NCBI GenBank assembly: GCA_027056825.1 | Contig: JALUJS010000004.1 | Location: forward strand, 1-6,079 | Origin: Candidatus Krumholzibacteriia bacterium | GTDB lineage: Bacteria > Krumholzibacteriota > Krumholzibacteriia > LZORAL124-64-63 | Direction of reading: 5' to 3' | Length of the DNA: 6,079 nucleotides | Shown: positions 1 through 5,114 of the stretch, piece by piece | How the letters are laid out: every line of letters starts with the position of its first letter | How positions within the stretch are numbered: the stretch's first letter is position 1 | The notes under the pieces: model-generated | Database searches by the model: none | What the model saw: only the letters and a program-made list of their open reading frames with translations | What the model was told of the DNA's origin: nothing | Made by a program: the position numbers and the translations under genes

Positions 1-1
1 C

Positions 2-250
2 CCCCTCACCCCCCGCACCAGCATCCGGCCCGCCCCCCCCCCCCCCCCCCGCGTCACCCTCGGCGCCTACCATCTCCTCGCCCGGCTCGTCCGCACGCTG
101 ACCGCCGGCGAGGAACTATCCGCCGGCAGCCATGCGGTCACCTGGCAGGGCGATGACGATGCGGGCCGGATGGTCGCCGGCGGCGTCTATCTGTACCGGT
201 TGCAGGCCGGGGATTTCTCCGCCACCGGGCGCATGACCATGATCAAGTGA
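2..250 (+). CDS. C-terminal end of a secreted protein with FlgD-like Ig/sorting domain (5' partial)
   Basis: The frame enters from the left edge and stops at TGA 248-250, giving about 82 residues. The readable part contains LLARLVRTLTAGEELSAG, then HAVTWQGDDDAGRMVAGGVY, then LYRLQAGDFSATGRMTMIK at the very end. This is the pattern of FlgD-type Ig-like domains (the usual VYDLLGRLVRTL...G.H.V.WDGRD..G..VASGVYLYRL) that close many secreted or surface proteins of FCB-group and related candidate phyla; such tails serve as type IX-like secretion or anchoring signals. The function of the whole protein cannot be told, because only the tail is present. The first 20 or so codons are nearly pure C, with 18 consecutive C at 33-50. 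The protein there reads RPAPPPPPRVTLGAYHLLAR, where the family would have hydrophobic strands and VYDLLGR, so this end is probably corrupted sequence rather than real coding. The domain call is good; the N-terminal residues should not be trusted. Confidence 0.8.
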   Translation, partial: PLTPRTSIRPAPPPPPRVTLGAYHLLARLVRTLTAGEELSAGSHAVTWQGDDDAGRMVAGGVYLYRLQAGDFSATGRMTMIK

Positions 251-274
251 TCGGCATCCGGCGACAAGAACCAC

Positions 275-303
275 AAGGCCCGCGGCTTTTGCCGCGGGCC
301 TTT
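275..303 (+). terminator. Strong intrinsic terminator between convergent genes
   Basis: A perfect 12-bp stem, AAGGCCCGCGGC (275-286) with GCCGCGGGCCTT (291-302), closes a TTTT loop and ends in TTT. It lies 25 nt after the stop of the secreted-protein gene. It also lies 23 nt beyond the stop of the minus-strand operon. The run after the stem on the minus strand reads GTGGTTCTTGT, moderately T-rich, so the hairpin may terminate both converging transcripts. Confidence 0.85.
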
Positions 304-325
304 CCCATGCCGCGAAGCCGGGGAC

Positions 326-703
326 TCAGTCGTCCGCCCTGGCCGCCAGCTTCATGCGCGGCAGCAGTGTCAGGTCCAGGACCTTGCCCCGGGTCGAACG
401 TACCAGGCGGATCTCCTCGACCATGCGCCTGACGCCGGCCAGGATCGCCGTGACCTCGAAATTCTCGTAACGGTAGCCGAAGTTGCGCAGGGTGCGCAGG
501 GCCAGGGTCAGGCGGTGCTCGGCGTGGGTGTACTTGCGGTCCATGAGCAGGGCCATGCCCTCGCAGGCGTCGCACAGTCCCATCCAGAAGGCCTCGTCGG
601 CGCCGGTCGCGGCAGCCAGCCCCTCGGCGGCCTCGCGGGCGGCGATGGCGAATTCGCGGTTGTTGAAGGCGGATACGGTGCGGTTGAGGATCTGATCGTT
701 CAA
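326..703 (-). CDS. Small helical protein, DUF309-like, TTG start
   Basis: 125 residues, stop at 326-328. The start is TTG (701-703), chosen because GGGAGG sits 5 nt upstream of it; no ATG in this frame would keep the N-terminal helix. The protein is predicted all-alpha. Features seen: FNNREFAIAAREAAEGL (13-29), AFWMGLCDACEGMALLMDRK (38-57), YTHAEHRLTLALRTLRNF (58-75), and a final helix with AGVRRMVEEIRLVR (89-102). The spacing (F-N-x-x-x-F...A..E..E, then F-W-x-G-L, then A...L..AL..L) resembles DUF309 proteins, a small helical-bundle family of unknown role; the usual HE pair of that family reads RE here. It starts 47 nt after the def stop on the same strand, so it is probably cotranscribed with def. 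No signal peptide or membrane segment, hence probably cytoplasmic. The reading frame is solid; the family assignment is from remembered pattern only. Confidence 0.75.
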   Translation of the reverse strand: MNDQILNRTVSAFNNREFAIAAREAAEGLAAATGADEAFWMGLCDACEGMALLMDRKYTHAEHRLTLALRTLRNFGYRYENFEVTAILAGVRRMVEEIRLVRSTRGKVLDLTLLPRMKLAARADD

Positions 704-750
704 GGCGGCCTCCCTGTCCGGCCCTCCGGCCGGGGCCGCCTTGCGGTCCG

Positions 751-1305
751 TCAGCCCTGGGCCTCGTCCTCTGCGTCGTCGTCTCCGGGCTCGAGGAAGC
801 GGTCGGCCTCGGCCTCGAAGGCGAACTTCGTCATGTCGGTGATGCGATCCACGTAGAGCACGCCGTCCAGGTGGTCGCATTCGTGCTGGATCACGACGGC
901 GGGATAACCCTCCAGCGTGAACTCCTCTTCCTTGCCCTTCTCGTTCCAGGCCTTGACCCGGATCTTCGACGGCCTTTCGACCCAGCCCCGCAGGCCCGGC
1001 ACCGACAGGCACCCCTCGTACATGCCCAGGCGATGCTCGTCGTCCAGCACCGTGATCTCCGGGTTGATGAGCACGCGGAAGCGGTGGGATCCGTCCTCGT
1101 CGTACTCGCCCCCGGCGATGGCCAGCCGGACGGGGTTGTGGACCTGGGGCGCGGCCAGGCCCACGCCGTTGTACTCGGCCATGGTCTCGAACATGTCCCG
1201 GATCAGGCCCTGGATCTTGGCTCCGGTGATCTGGCTCGGCGCGATGGCGGCGCACTTGCGGCGCAACACCGGATGCCCCATGCGGGCGACTTTCAGGATC
1301 GCCAT
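751..1305 (-). CDS. def: Peptide deformylase
   Basis: 184 residues, a normal length for the family. The enzyme removes the formyl group from the initiator methionine of nascent proteins and is a metal (Fe2+/Zn2+) hydrolase. All three diagnostic motifs are present and intact: motif 1 GVGLAAPQ (residues 47-54), motif 2 EGCLS (97-101, metal-binding Cys99), and motif 3 QHECDH (140-145), giving metal ligands His141 and His145 and catalytic Glu142. The N-terminus MAILKVARMGHPVLRRKC is typical. The C-terminal tail after residue 170 is acidic and low in complexity (EPGDDDAEDEAQG). The ATG at 1303-1305 was chosen over an in-frame GTG at 1363-1365 because the latter falls at the predicted transcription start and adds a non-family extension; AAGGACGGA lies just upstream of the ATG. 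fmt is not next to it in this window; instead a DUF309-like gene follows on the same strand. Confidence 0.97.
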   Translation of the reverse strand: MAILKVARMGHPVLRRKCAAIAPSQITGAKIQGLIRDMFETMAEYNGVGLAAPQVHNPVRLAIAGGEYDEDGSHRFRVLINPEITVLDDEHRLGMYEGCLSVPGLRGWVERPSKIRVKAWNEKGKEEEFTLEGYPAVVIQHECDHLDGVLYVDRITDMTKFAFEAEADRFLEPGDDDAEDEAQG

Positions 1306-1323
1306 GGCTGTTCCGTCCTTGTC

Positions 1324-1376
1324 ATCATGAAGGTGGAGCCTGCCCCCGGGGCAGGCCAGTAGCACGCCTTCATGAT
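1324..1376. repeat. Nested inverted repeat over the def leader and -10 box
   Basis: Outer arms ATCATGAAGG (1324-1333) and CCTTCATGAT (1367-1376) are perfect 10-bp inverted repeats. Inside them sits a second hairpin, GCCTGCC (1338-1344) with GGCAGGC (1350-1356), loop CCCGG. In a def transcript starting near 1365 only the inner hairpin and the promoter-distal outer arm would be transcribed. The sequences CATGAAGG and AGTAGC...CCTTCATGA also occur in the large palindrome at 1439-1616, so the two may be related. Confidence 0.65.
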
Positions 1377-1399
1377 AACCCCTGCCGGTTCTGATGCAA
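1372..1399 (-). promoter_or_regulatory. Predicted sigma70 promoter of the def operon
   Basis: On the minus strand, TTGCAT (1399-1394) is followed after 16 nt by TATCAT (1377-1372). Transcription would begin near 1365, leaving a leader of about 60 nt before the def ATG. The -10 hexamer lies inside one arm of an inverted repeat (1324-1333 with 1367-1376). Assigned by eye from consensus only. Confidence 0.5.
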
Positions 1400-1434
1400 T
1401 ATCGGGGCCGCAGGAACCAGCCAGAAGGAGGGCT

Positions 1435-1438
1435 TTAG
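1435..1438. repeat. Possible 4-bp target-site duplication TTAG, left copy (right copy 1617-1620)
   Basis: TTAG directly precedes the CCCGAATT terminus at 1439, and TTAG directly follows the AATTCGGG terminus at 1616. The copies are direct, not inverted, as expected of a target duplication. Four bases can match by chance, and TTAG could instead belong to the element. Confidence 0.4.
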
Positions 1439-1616
1439 CCCGAATTATTCATGAAGGAGCGTAGCGAGGATGAGGAAACAGCGCGACAGGAAAGGGGCTC
1501 GCAAGGATTTGCGAGGGAGGCGTACCCGGTGCGGTACGTTGACCGAGCAAATCCGAGAACGCCTTTCCTGTCGCGCTGTTAACCATCCGCAGTAGCTCCT
1601 TCATGAATAATTCGGG
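1439..1616. mobile_element. Large imperfect palindrome, MITE/REP-like element without coding capacity
   Basis: About 178 bp folding on itself around 1527-1532. Outer arms: TAGCCCGAATTATTCATGAA plus GGAGC (1436-1460) matches the complement of 1595-1619 over 25 bp with one difference, tolerated as G-T. Next GGATG (1468-1472) pairs with CATCC (1584-1588). A perfect 19-bp block, AACAGCGCGACAGGAAAGG (1477-1495), pairs with 1562-1580. Further in, GGATTTGC (1505-1512) pairs with 1547-1554. CGTACC/GGTACG (1521-1526/1533-1538) form the tip with loop CGGTGC. The left arm can alternatively form its own hairpin, CTCGCAA-GGAT-TTGCGAG (1498-1515). If the ends are taken as CCCGAATT...AATTCGGG, both flanks read TTAG (1435-1438 and 1617-1620), which would fit a 4-bp target duplication. 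There is no ORF of note and no transposase nearby, so any movement would need help in trans. The structure is certain; the mobile-element reading is inference. Confidence 0.7.
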
Positions 1617-1699
1617 TTAGCCGGCCTTGTGAGAACTCCCGGGAGGAAATCGGTGCCGCCGCAGGGGTAACTCTTGCCGTGAGGAAACCGGGATGGTAT

Positions 1700-1729
1700 T
1701 TGACAAATTCTCAAAAAACCGGTTATGAT
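1700..1729 (+). promoter_or_regulatory. Near-consensus sigma70 promoter for the GT-C-like gene
   Basis: A perfect TTGACA (1700-1705) is followed after 18 nt by TATGAT (1724-1729). The spacer is A/T-rich (TTCTCAAAAAA), conspicuous in this high-GC background. Transcription would begin near 1736, 45 nt before the ATG at 1781. This site also argues against translation beginning at the in-frame GTG at 1679. Confidence 0.75.
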
Positions 1730-1780
1730 CTGAGCATCGGAGCCTCTCGCCACCCACTGGCCCCGGTCAGGAACGCAACC

Positions 1781-3001
1781 ATGCCCGGCAACCGCACATT
1801 CGCCCTTCTGATCCTGCTGGGAGCGGCCATCATCGGCCTGCTCCTTTCCGTGTACGGGTTCGACGCCACCTGGCAGCTGTGGAACATCCCGGTCATGAGC
1901 CCCCACTTCGCCGACCTGCGCACCATCACCGGCGGCGCCGAGTCCGCGCGCATGGGCCTGGATCCCATGCTCGAGAACCCCGGCGACCCGTGGGGCCGCA
2001 CCATGGACTATCCGCGCATCTGGCAGGGATTGTTCGCCCTGGGCATCGACCACTCCGACACCGTGCTGCTGGCGGTGATCATGATCGCGGCCTTCGCAGC
2101 CGGGTTGTTCCTGTTCGTCAAGGATTTCGACCGCCGGACGGCCTGGATCATGGCCGCGGCGGTCTTCTCGCCGGCGGTGCTGCTGGGTATCGAACGCGGC
2201 AACAACGACCTGCTGATCTTCTTCCTGATGGCCGCGGCCCTGATGGCCCTGCGCAACCGCCCGGCGGTGGCCGCGGGCCTGATCACCTTGGGCGGGATGC
2301 TGATGTACTTTCCCGTCTTCGCCCTGGCCGCCCTGCTGCGGGAACCACGCCGCCGCTTCCTGGCCCTGGCCGGAACCAGCCTGGGCGTGCTGGTCGTTTA
2401 CGTCCTGCTGACTTTCAAACAGGTCCTGCTCATCGGCCGGGGCGAGCTGCGCGGAACCACCATCTCGTACGGATTCAACGTCCTGCACACATCCCTGGCC
2501 GATCACTTCGGATCCCGCGGCTTGGGCGCCGCCGTCATGATCCTCAGTTTCCTGGTGGCCGCCGGTATCATCGTGCTGGGCCTGCGCTCCCGTGGTCGCT
2601 GCTTCACCTTCGCCCGGCCGGTGGTCCAGGAGCACCTGGACGGCTTCCGTCTGGGCGCGGCCATCTACGTGGGCACCTTCCTGCTGGGCAACAACTGGGA
2701 TTACCGGCTGATCTTCCTGCTGTTCACCATCCCCCAGCTCTGCGACTGGATGCGGGAGGACGACCCCAGGCTGACCCGGGCGGCGCGAATCACGCTGGGC
2801 CTGGTGCTGGCCTCGCTGTGGATGCAGTTCTTCTTCCGTTTCGCCCACTTCCTGCCCGTGGGCGGTTATATCGTCTTCGCCCTGGACGAGCTGGCCAACT
2901 GGGGTCTGCTGGCGGGGTTGCTCTACCTGCTGCCGCGCACCGGACCGGCGTGGTTGTGCCGGAAAAACGGCGATCCCGCACCTGCACCCTTGACCACCTG
3001 A
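1781..3001 (+). CDS. Polytopic membrane protein, probable GT-C/GT87 (DUF2029)-like glycosyltransferase
   Basis: 406 residues with about ten or eleven hydrophobic segments (roughly 7-24, 93-113, 121-137, 143-157, 163-187, 194-213, 248-267, 290-303, 308-322, 334-353, 370-386). The first large external loop carries an Asp (PHFADLRTITGG, D45) and the stretch GRTMDYPRIWQG (72-83). Further on are GIERGNNDLLIFFLMA (136-151) and GNNWDYRLIFLLF (303-315). The ERGN-x-D and N-x-D-Y-R-L patterns and the D/YP loop are those of GT-C enzymes that move sugars from polyprenyl-phosphate donors, notably the GT87/DUF2029 group. The sugar and acceptor cannot be told. The ATG at 1781 has AGGA 8 nt upstream and follows the promoter at 1700-1729. 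The end (RKNGDPAPAPLTT) is a short polar tail. The next gene lies 118 nt away and appears to have its own signals. The membrane topology is clear; the enzyme class is inferred. Confidence 0.8.
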   Translation: MPGNRTFALLILLGAAIIGLLLSVYGFDATWQLWNIPVMSPHFADLRTITGGAESARMGLDPMLENPGDPWGRTMDYPRIWQGLFALGIDHSDTVLLAVIMIAAFAAGLFLFVKDFDRRTAWIMAAAVFSPAVLLGIERGNNDLLIFFLMAAALMALRNRPAVAAGLITLGGMLMYFPVFALAALLREPRRRFLALAGTSLGVLVVYVLLTFKQVLLIGRGELRGTTISYGFNVLHTSLADHFGSRGLGAAVMILSFLVAAGIIVLGLRSRGRCFTFARPVVQEHLDGFRLGAAIYVGTFLLGNNWDYRLIFLLFTIPQLCDWMREDDPRLTRAARITLGLVLASLWMQFFFRFAHFLPVGGYIVFALDELANWGLLAGLLYLLPRTGPAWLCRKNGDPAPAPLTT

Positions 3002-3018
3002 ACGCCACCGGGTACCTT
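2990..3018 (+). promoter_or_regulatory. Possible promoter for the phosphate-transport pair
   Basis: TTGACC (2990-2995) and TACCTT (3013-3018) are separated by 17 nt and overlap the end of the upstream gene. The -35 is 5/6 of consensus; the -10 keeps only the key T, A and final T. No clear Pho-box-like repeat is seen between the genes. Weak call. Confidence 0.35.
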
Positions 3019-3036
3019 TCGCCGCGCAGCACCCCG

Positions 3037-3057
3037 GGGCCCTGCCATCCAGGGTCC
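3037..3057 (+). other. Stem-loop in the leader of the Na/Pi symporter gene
   Basis: GGGCCCTG (3037-3044) pairs with CAGGGTCC (3050-3057), 8 bp including one G-T, loop CCATC. No T-run follows, so it is not a standard intrinsic terminator. It would lie in the leader if transcription starts near 3025. Confidence 0.4.
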
Positions 3058-3119
3058 ACCTCGACTTGTCGCCACCACCCCGGCCGCCGCCCCAACCCGC
3101 GGGCCGGCCCTGGAGTGAC

Positions 3120-4286
3120 ATGCAGGATGCGCCCGCTTCCGACAGCGCCCGGGATCCGTCCGTCCGGATCCTGCGCGGCCTTTTGAACTTCCTTTTCCTC
3201 GTGGGCCTGCTCTACATCTTCCTGGCCGCCATCTCCCTGTTCGGCGCGGCCTTCAAGATGATGGGCAAGGGGGTGAGCGAGAGCCTCATCGCCACCACTT
3301 CCCATCCGGTGCTGGGCTTGATGATCGGGTTGCTCGCCACCTCCCTGATCCAGAGCTCGTCCAGCACCACCAGCATCGTCGTGGGCATGGTTTCGGGCGG
3401 CGTGCTGACCGTCCCCAACGCCATCCCCATCATCATGGGCGCCAACATGGGCACCACCGTGACCAACACCCTGGTGGCCATGACCGCCATCAACCGGCGC
3501 ACGGAGTTCCAGCGGGCCTTCGCCGGGGCCACCATGCACGACTTCTTCAACCTGATGGCCATCCTCATCCTCTTCCCGGTGGAAATGGCCACCCATTACC
3601 TGCAGACGGCGGCCACCTGGCTGAGCACGCACCTGGTCGGAGCCCAGGGCGCGGAATTCCCCAACCCCGTCAAGGACGCGGTCAAGCCGGCGGTCCACGC
3701 CATCGAAGGCCTGCTGACCGGCCCCTTGGGCATGCATAAGGGGGCCGCCGCGGTCGTGATGATCGTGGTCGCCCTGGCGGCCCTGTTCTTCGCCCTGACC
3801 TTCCTGACCAAGCTGTTGAAATCACTGGTGTTGAACCGGGCCGAGGGCGTCTTCACCAAGACCTTGCGTACCAACGCGGCGGCGGCCATGCTCATGGGCC
3901 TGCTGGTGACCATCAGCGTGCAGAGCAGTTCCATCACCACGAGCCTGCTGGTGCCCCTGATCGGAGCGGGCATCATTCCCCTGGAGCCCGCGTTCGCCGC
4001 CACCCTCGGCGCCAACGTGGGCACCACGGTGACGGCCCTGCTGGCCTCGCTGACCGGCACGCCCGCCGCGGTGACCGTGGCCCTGGTCCACCTGCTGTTC
4101 AACCTGTCGGGGATCCTCATCATCTATCCCGTGCCCTGGATCCGCAGGATCCCCCTGGGCCTGGCCCGCGGGCTCGCTGCGGCCACCGCCCAGCGCCGCA
4201 TCTATTCCCTGGTCTACATGATCGGGATTTTCTTCGTGCTACCCCTGCTCTTCGTCCTGCTGGACAAGGCACTCGGGGGAGCCTGA
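3120..4286 (+). CDS. Na+/phosphate symporter, NptA/PF02690 family
   Basis: 388 residues, close to the length of bacterial NptA-type symporters. The protein imports inorganic phosphate driven by sodium across the inner membrane. It shows the inverted-repeat architecture of the family: repeat 1 with QSSSSTTS (78-85) and GANMGTTVT (107-115), repeat 2 with QSSSITTS (268-275) and GANVGTTVT (297-305). The QSSS motifs form the substrate/ion site in this family, and both are intact. Hydrophobic segments lie at about 20-44, 63-95, 100-120, 142-156, 208-228, 253-290, 315-340 and 361-381. The N-terminal 15 residues are cytoplasmic-like and polar. The ATG at 3120 has GGAG 4 nt upstream; an in-frame TTG at 3066 would add a proline-rich extension with no ribosome site and was not chosen. 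There is no fused PhoU domain, but a PhoU-like gene follows after 16 nt, so the two are almost certainly one transcript. Confidence 0.95.
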   Translation: MQDAPASDSARDPSVRILRGLLNFLFLVGLLYIFLAAISLFGAAFKMMGKGVSESLIATTSHPVLGLMIGLLATSLIQSSSSTTSIVVGMVSGGVLTVPNAIPIIMGANMGTTVTNTLVAMTAINRRTEFQRAFAGATMHDFFNLMAILILFPVEMATHYLQTAATWLSTHLVGAQGAEFPNPVKDAVKPAVHAIEGLLTGPLGMHKGAAAVVMIVVALAALFFALTFLTKLLKSLVLNRAEGVFTKTLRTNAAAAMLMGLLVTISVQSSSITTSLLVPLIGAGIIPLEPAFAATLGANVGTTVTALLASLTGTPAAVTVALVHLLFNLSGILIIYPVPWIRRIPLGLARGLAAATAQRRIYSLVYMIGIFFVLPLLFVLLDKALGGA

Positions 4287-4302
4287 TAAAACGGAGGCCG
4301 TC

Positions 4303-4980
4303 ATGAGATTCGGAAGCCTGCTCGACCTGTTCAAGCAAGACAACTGGAGCAACAAGCTGGTGGCCCGCGTCACCGAGATGCTGGAACTGTCCGAGGCCAT
4401 GTTCAAGCACGCCAGCAGCGTCATCGTGGACGGAGCGGAGGACACCGACCCCCAGGCGAACATCTACGCCCGCGACCAGCGCATCAACCAGCTCGAACGC
4501 AAGACGCGGCGGCGCGTGATCTCGCGCCTTTCGGTGGGCAACGAGACCAGCGACGTGCCCACCGCGCTGATCTTCATGAACGTCGTGAAGGACGGCGAGC
4601 GCCTGGGTGACTACATCAAGAACCTGCACGAGGTCGCCGGGATGATGCCGGAGAACCCCGACCGCGACCTGTACCGCAAGTGGCTGGCCGGTCCCACCGA
4701 GACCATCGGCGGCATGTTCGCGGACACCCGCCGCGCTTTCGCCGAAAGCGACGAGGCCCAGGCCGGGCAGGTCATCAAGACCGCCAAGCGGATGGGCCGC
4801 GAGCTGGAGGAAGCCATTCGCGAGATCACCACCAGCGACCTGCCCACCCAGGACGCGGTCTGCCTGGTGCTGGTGCTGCGGTTCTACAAGCGACTGGTGG
4901 CCCACATGAGCAACATCGCCTCGACGGTGACCATGCCCGTGGACCTCATCGATTTCTACGACGAACCGGACGGTGATTGA
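4303..4980 (+). CDS. PhoU-like protein partnered with the Na/Pi symporter
   Basis: 225 residues, all-helical, the length of a two-repeat PhoU protein. PhoU proteins bind metal clusters and modulate phosphate transporters; PhoU domains are often fused to, or encoded beside, NptA-type symporters. The first repeat has KDGERLGDYIKNLHEVA (96-112), matching the PhoU E-x-x-x-D signature (Glu99, Asp103). The equivalent place in the second repeat is LRFYKRLVAHMSNIAS (192-207), where the usual acidic pair reads Lys196 and Ala200 while the H-x-x-N-I-A part is kept. The protein has no signal peptide or membrane segment and should act at the cytoplasmic face. A GGAGG lies 5 nt before the ATG, and the gap from the symporter stop is 16 nt, an operon arrangement. 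The product probably restrains or tunes this symporter rather than the PstSCAB/PhoR system; no phoB, phoR or pst gene is in view. Confidence 0.88.
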   Translation: MRFGSLLDLFKQDNWSNKLVARVTEMLELSEAMFKHASSVIVDGAEDTDPQANIYARDQRINQLERKTRRRVISRLSVGNETSDVPTALIFMNVVKDGERLGDYIKNLHEVAGMMPENPDRDLYRKWLAGPTETIGGMFADTRRAFAESDEAQAGQVIKTAKRMGRELEEAIREITTSDLPTQDAVCLVLVLRFYKRLVAHMSNIASTVTMPVDLIDFYDEPDGD

Positions 4981-5006
4981 TCCGGATCGAAAATCCGGGT
5001 CAATCA
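4974..5006 (+). terminator. Hairpin at the end of the phosphate operon, overlapping the PhoU stop codon
   Basis: TGATTGATCCGGAT (4974-4987) pairs with ATCCGGGTCAATCA (4993-5006), 14 bp with one G-T, loop CGAAA. The stop codon TGA at 4978-4980 lies in the left arm. It lacks a T-run directly after it, so termination may need a factor or the second hairpin (5005-5032). It may also protect the 3' end of the mRNA. Confidence 0.55.
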
Positions 5007-5032
5007 TCCGGGCCGGCCTTTCCTGCCGGATG
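5005..5032 (+). other. Second hairpin abutting the operon-end hairpin
   Basis: CATCCGG (5005-5011) pairs with CCGGATG (5026-5032). A shorter alternative uses CCGGC/GCCGG within it (5013-5017/5025-5029). It shares two bases with the previous hairpin and is followed nearby by TTTATTGTTATC. Several ATCCGG/CCGGAT units in this stretch can pair in alternative ways. Possible back-up terminator. Confidence 0.4.
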
Positions 5033-5044
5033 CGCCTGGTTTAT

Positions 5045-5053
5045 TGTTATCAT
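5045..5053 (+). promoter_or_regulatory. Possible extended -10 promoter of the YIDPGTGS-protein/methyltransferase pair
   Basis: TGTTATCAT carries a TG dinucleotide one base before TATCAT (5048-5053), the extended -10 pattern, in a local A/T-rich patch. No convincing -35 box is seen. Transcription would begin near 5060. The leader would hold a GGGCCC/GGGCCC hairpin (5064-5069 with 5079-5084). Confidence 0.4.
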
Positions 5054-5063
5054 CAGTCCCCTT

Positions 5064-5084
5064 GGGCCCCCGGACCGAGGGCCC
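5064..5084 (+). other. GC-rich leader hairpin before the YIDPGTGS gene
   Basis: GGGCCC (5064-5069) and GGGCCC (5079-5084) form a 6-bp stem with a 9-nt loop, followed by TGTTCCGTTC. It could be a leader structure or a weak terminator. Position between a putative start site and the gene is the only context. Confidence 0.35.
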
Positions 5085-5114
5085 TGTTCCGTTCATTCCG
5101 TCAGGAGCCGCGCG

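Noticed and set aside
704..1255. Extension of the DUF309-like frame to the left end of def (309 codons)
   Set aside because: The added residues are Arg/Pro/Gly-rich and run antiparallel in another frame of def itself; the strong ribosome site before TTG 703 marks the true start.
1439..1616. CRISPR array or attenuator riboswitch reading of the palindrome
   Set aside because: There are no regularly spaced direct repeats, and the gene to the right has its own promoter downstream of the element, so the element would not be in its leader.
1604..1620. Tiny ORF MNNSG at the right end of the palindrome
   Set aside because: It is five codons arising from the inverted repeat terminus and has no ribosome site; the mirror end has no equivalent role.
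1679..1780. GTG at 1679 as start of the GT-C-like gene
   Set aside because: It lies upstream of the near-consensus promoter at 1700-1729 and would add a polar extension; ATG 1781 has AGGA at a good distance and leads straight into the first membrane segment.
3066..3119. TTG at 3066 as start of the symporter
   Set aside because: It would add 18 proline-rich residues without a ribosome site; ATG 3120 has GGAG upstream and matches family length.
3002..3119. Pho box or known phosphate riboregulator upstream of the symporter
   Set aside because: No paired CTGTCAT-like direct repeats 11 bp apart could be found; phosphate regulation cannot be claimed from the sequence.
1601..3121. Long open frame on the minus strand (506 codons) opposite the GT-C-like gene
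   Set aside because: The product is a low-complexity Gln/Gly/Asp/His-rich string with no family pattern; it is the antisense shadow of a high-GC gene whose plus-strand product has clear membrane segments and a promoter.
4120..5007. Open frames on the minus strand opposite the symporter and PhoU genes, also 2790-3737
   Set aside because: His/Gly/Gln/Asp-rich products typical of antisense frames in high-GC DNA; the plus-strand products are recognised families.
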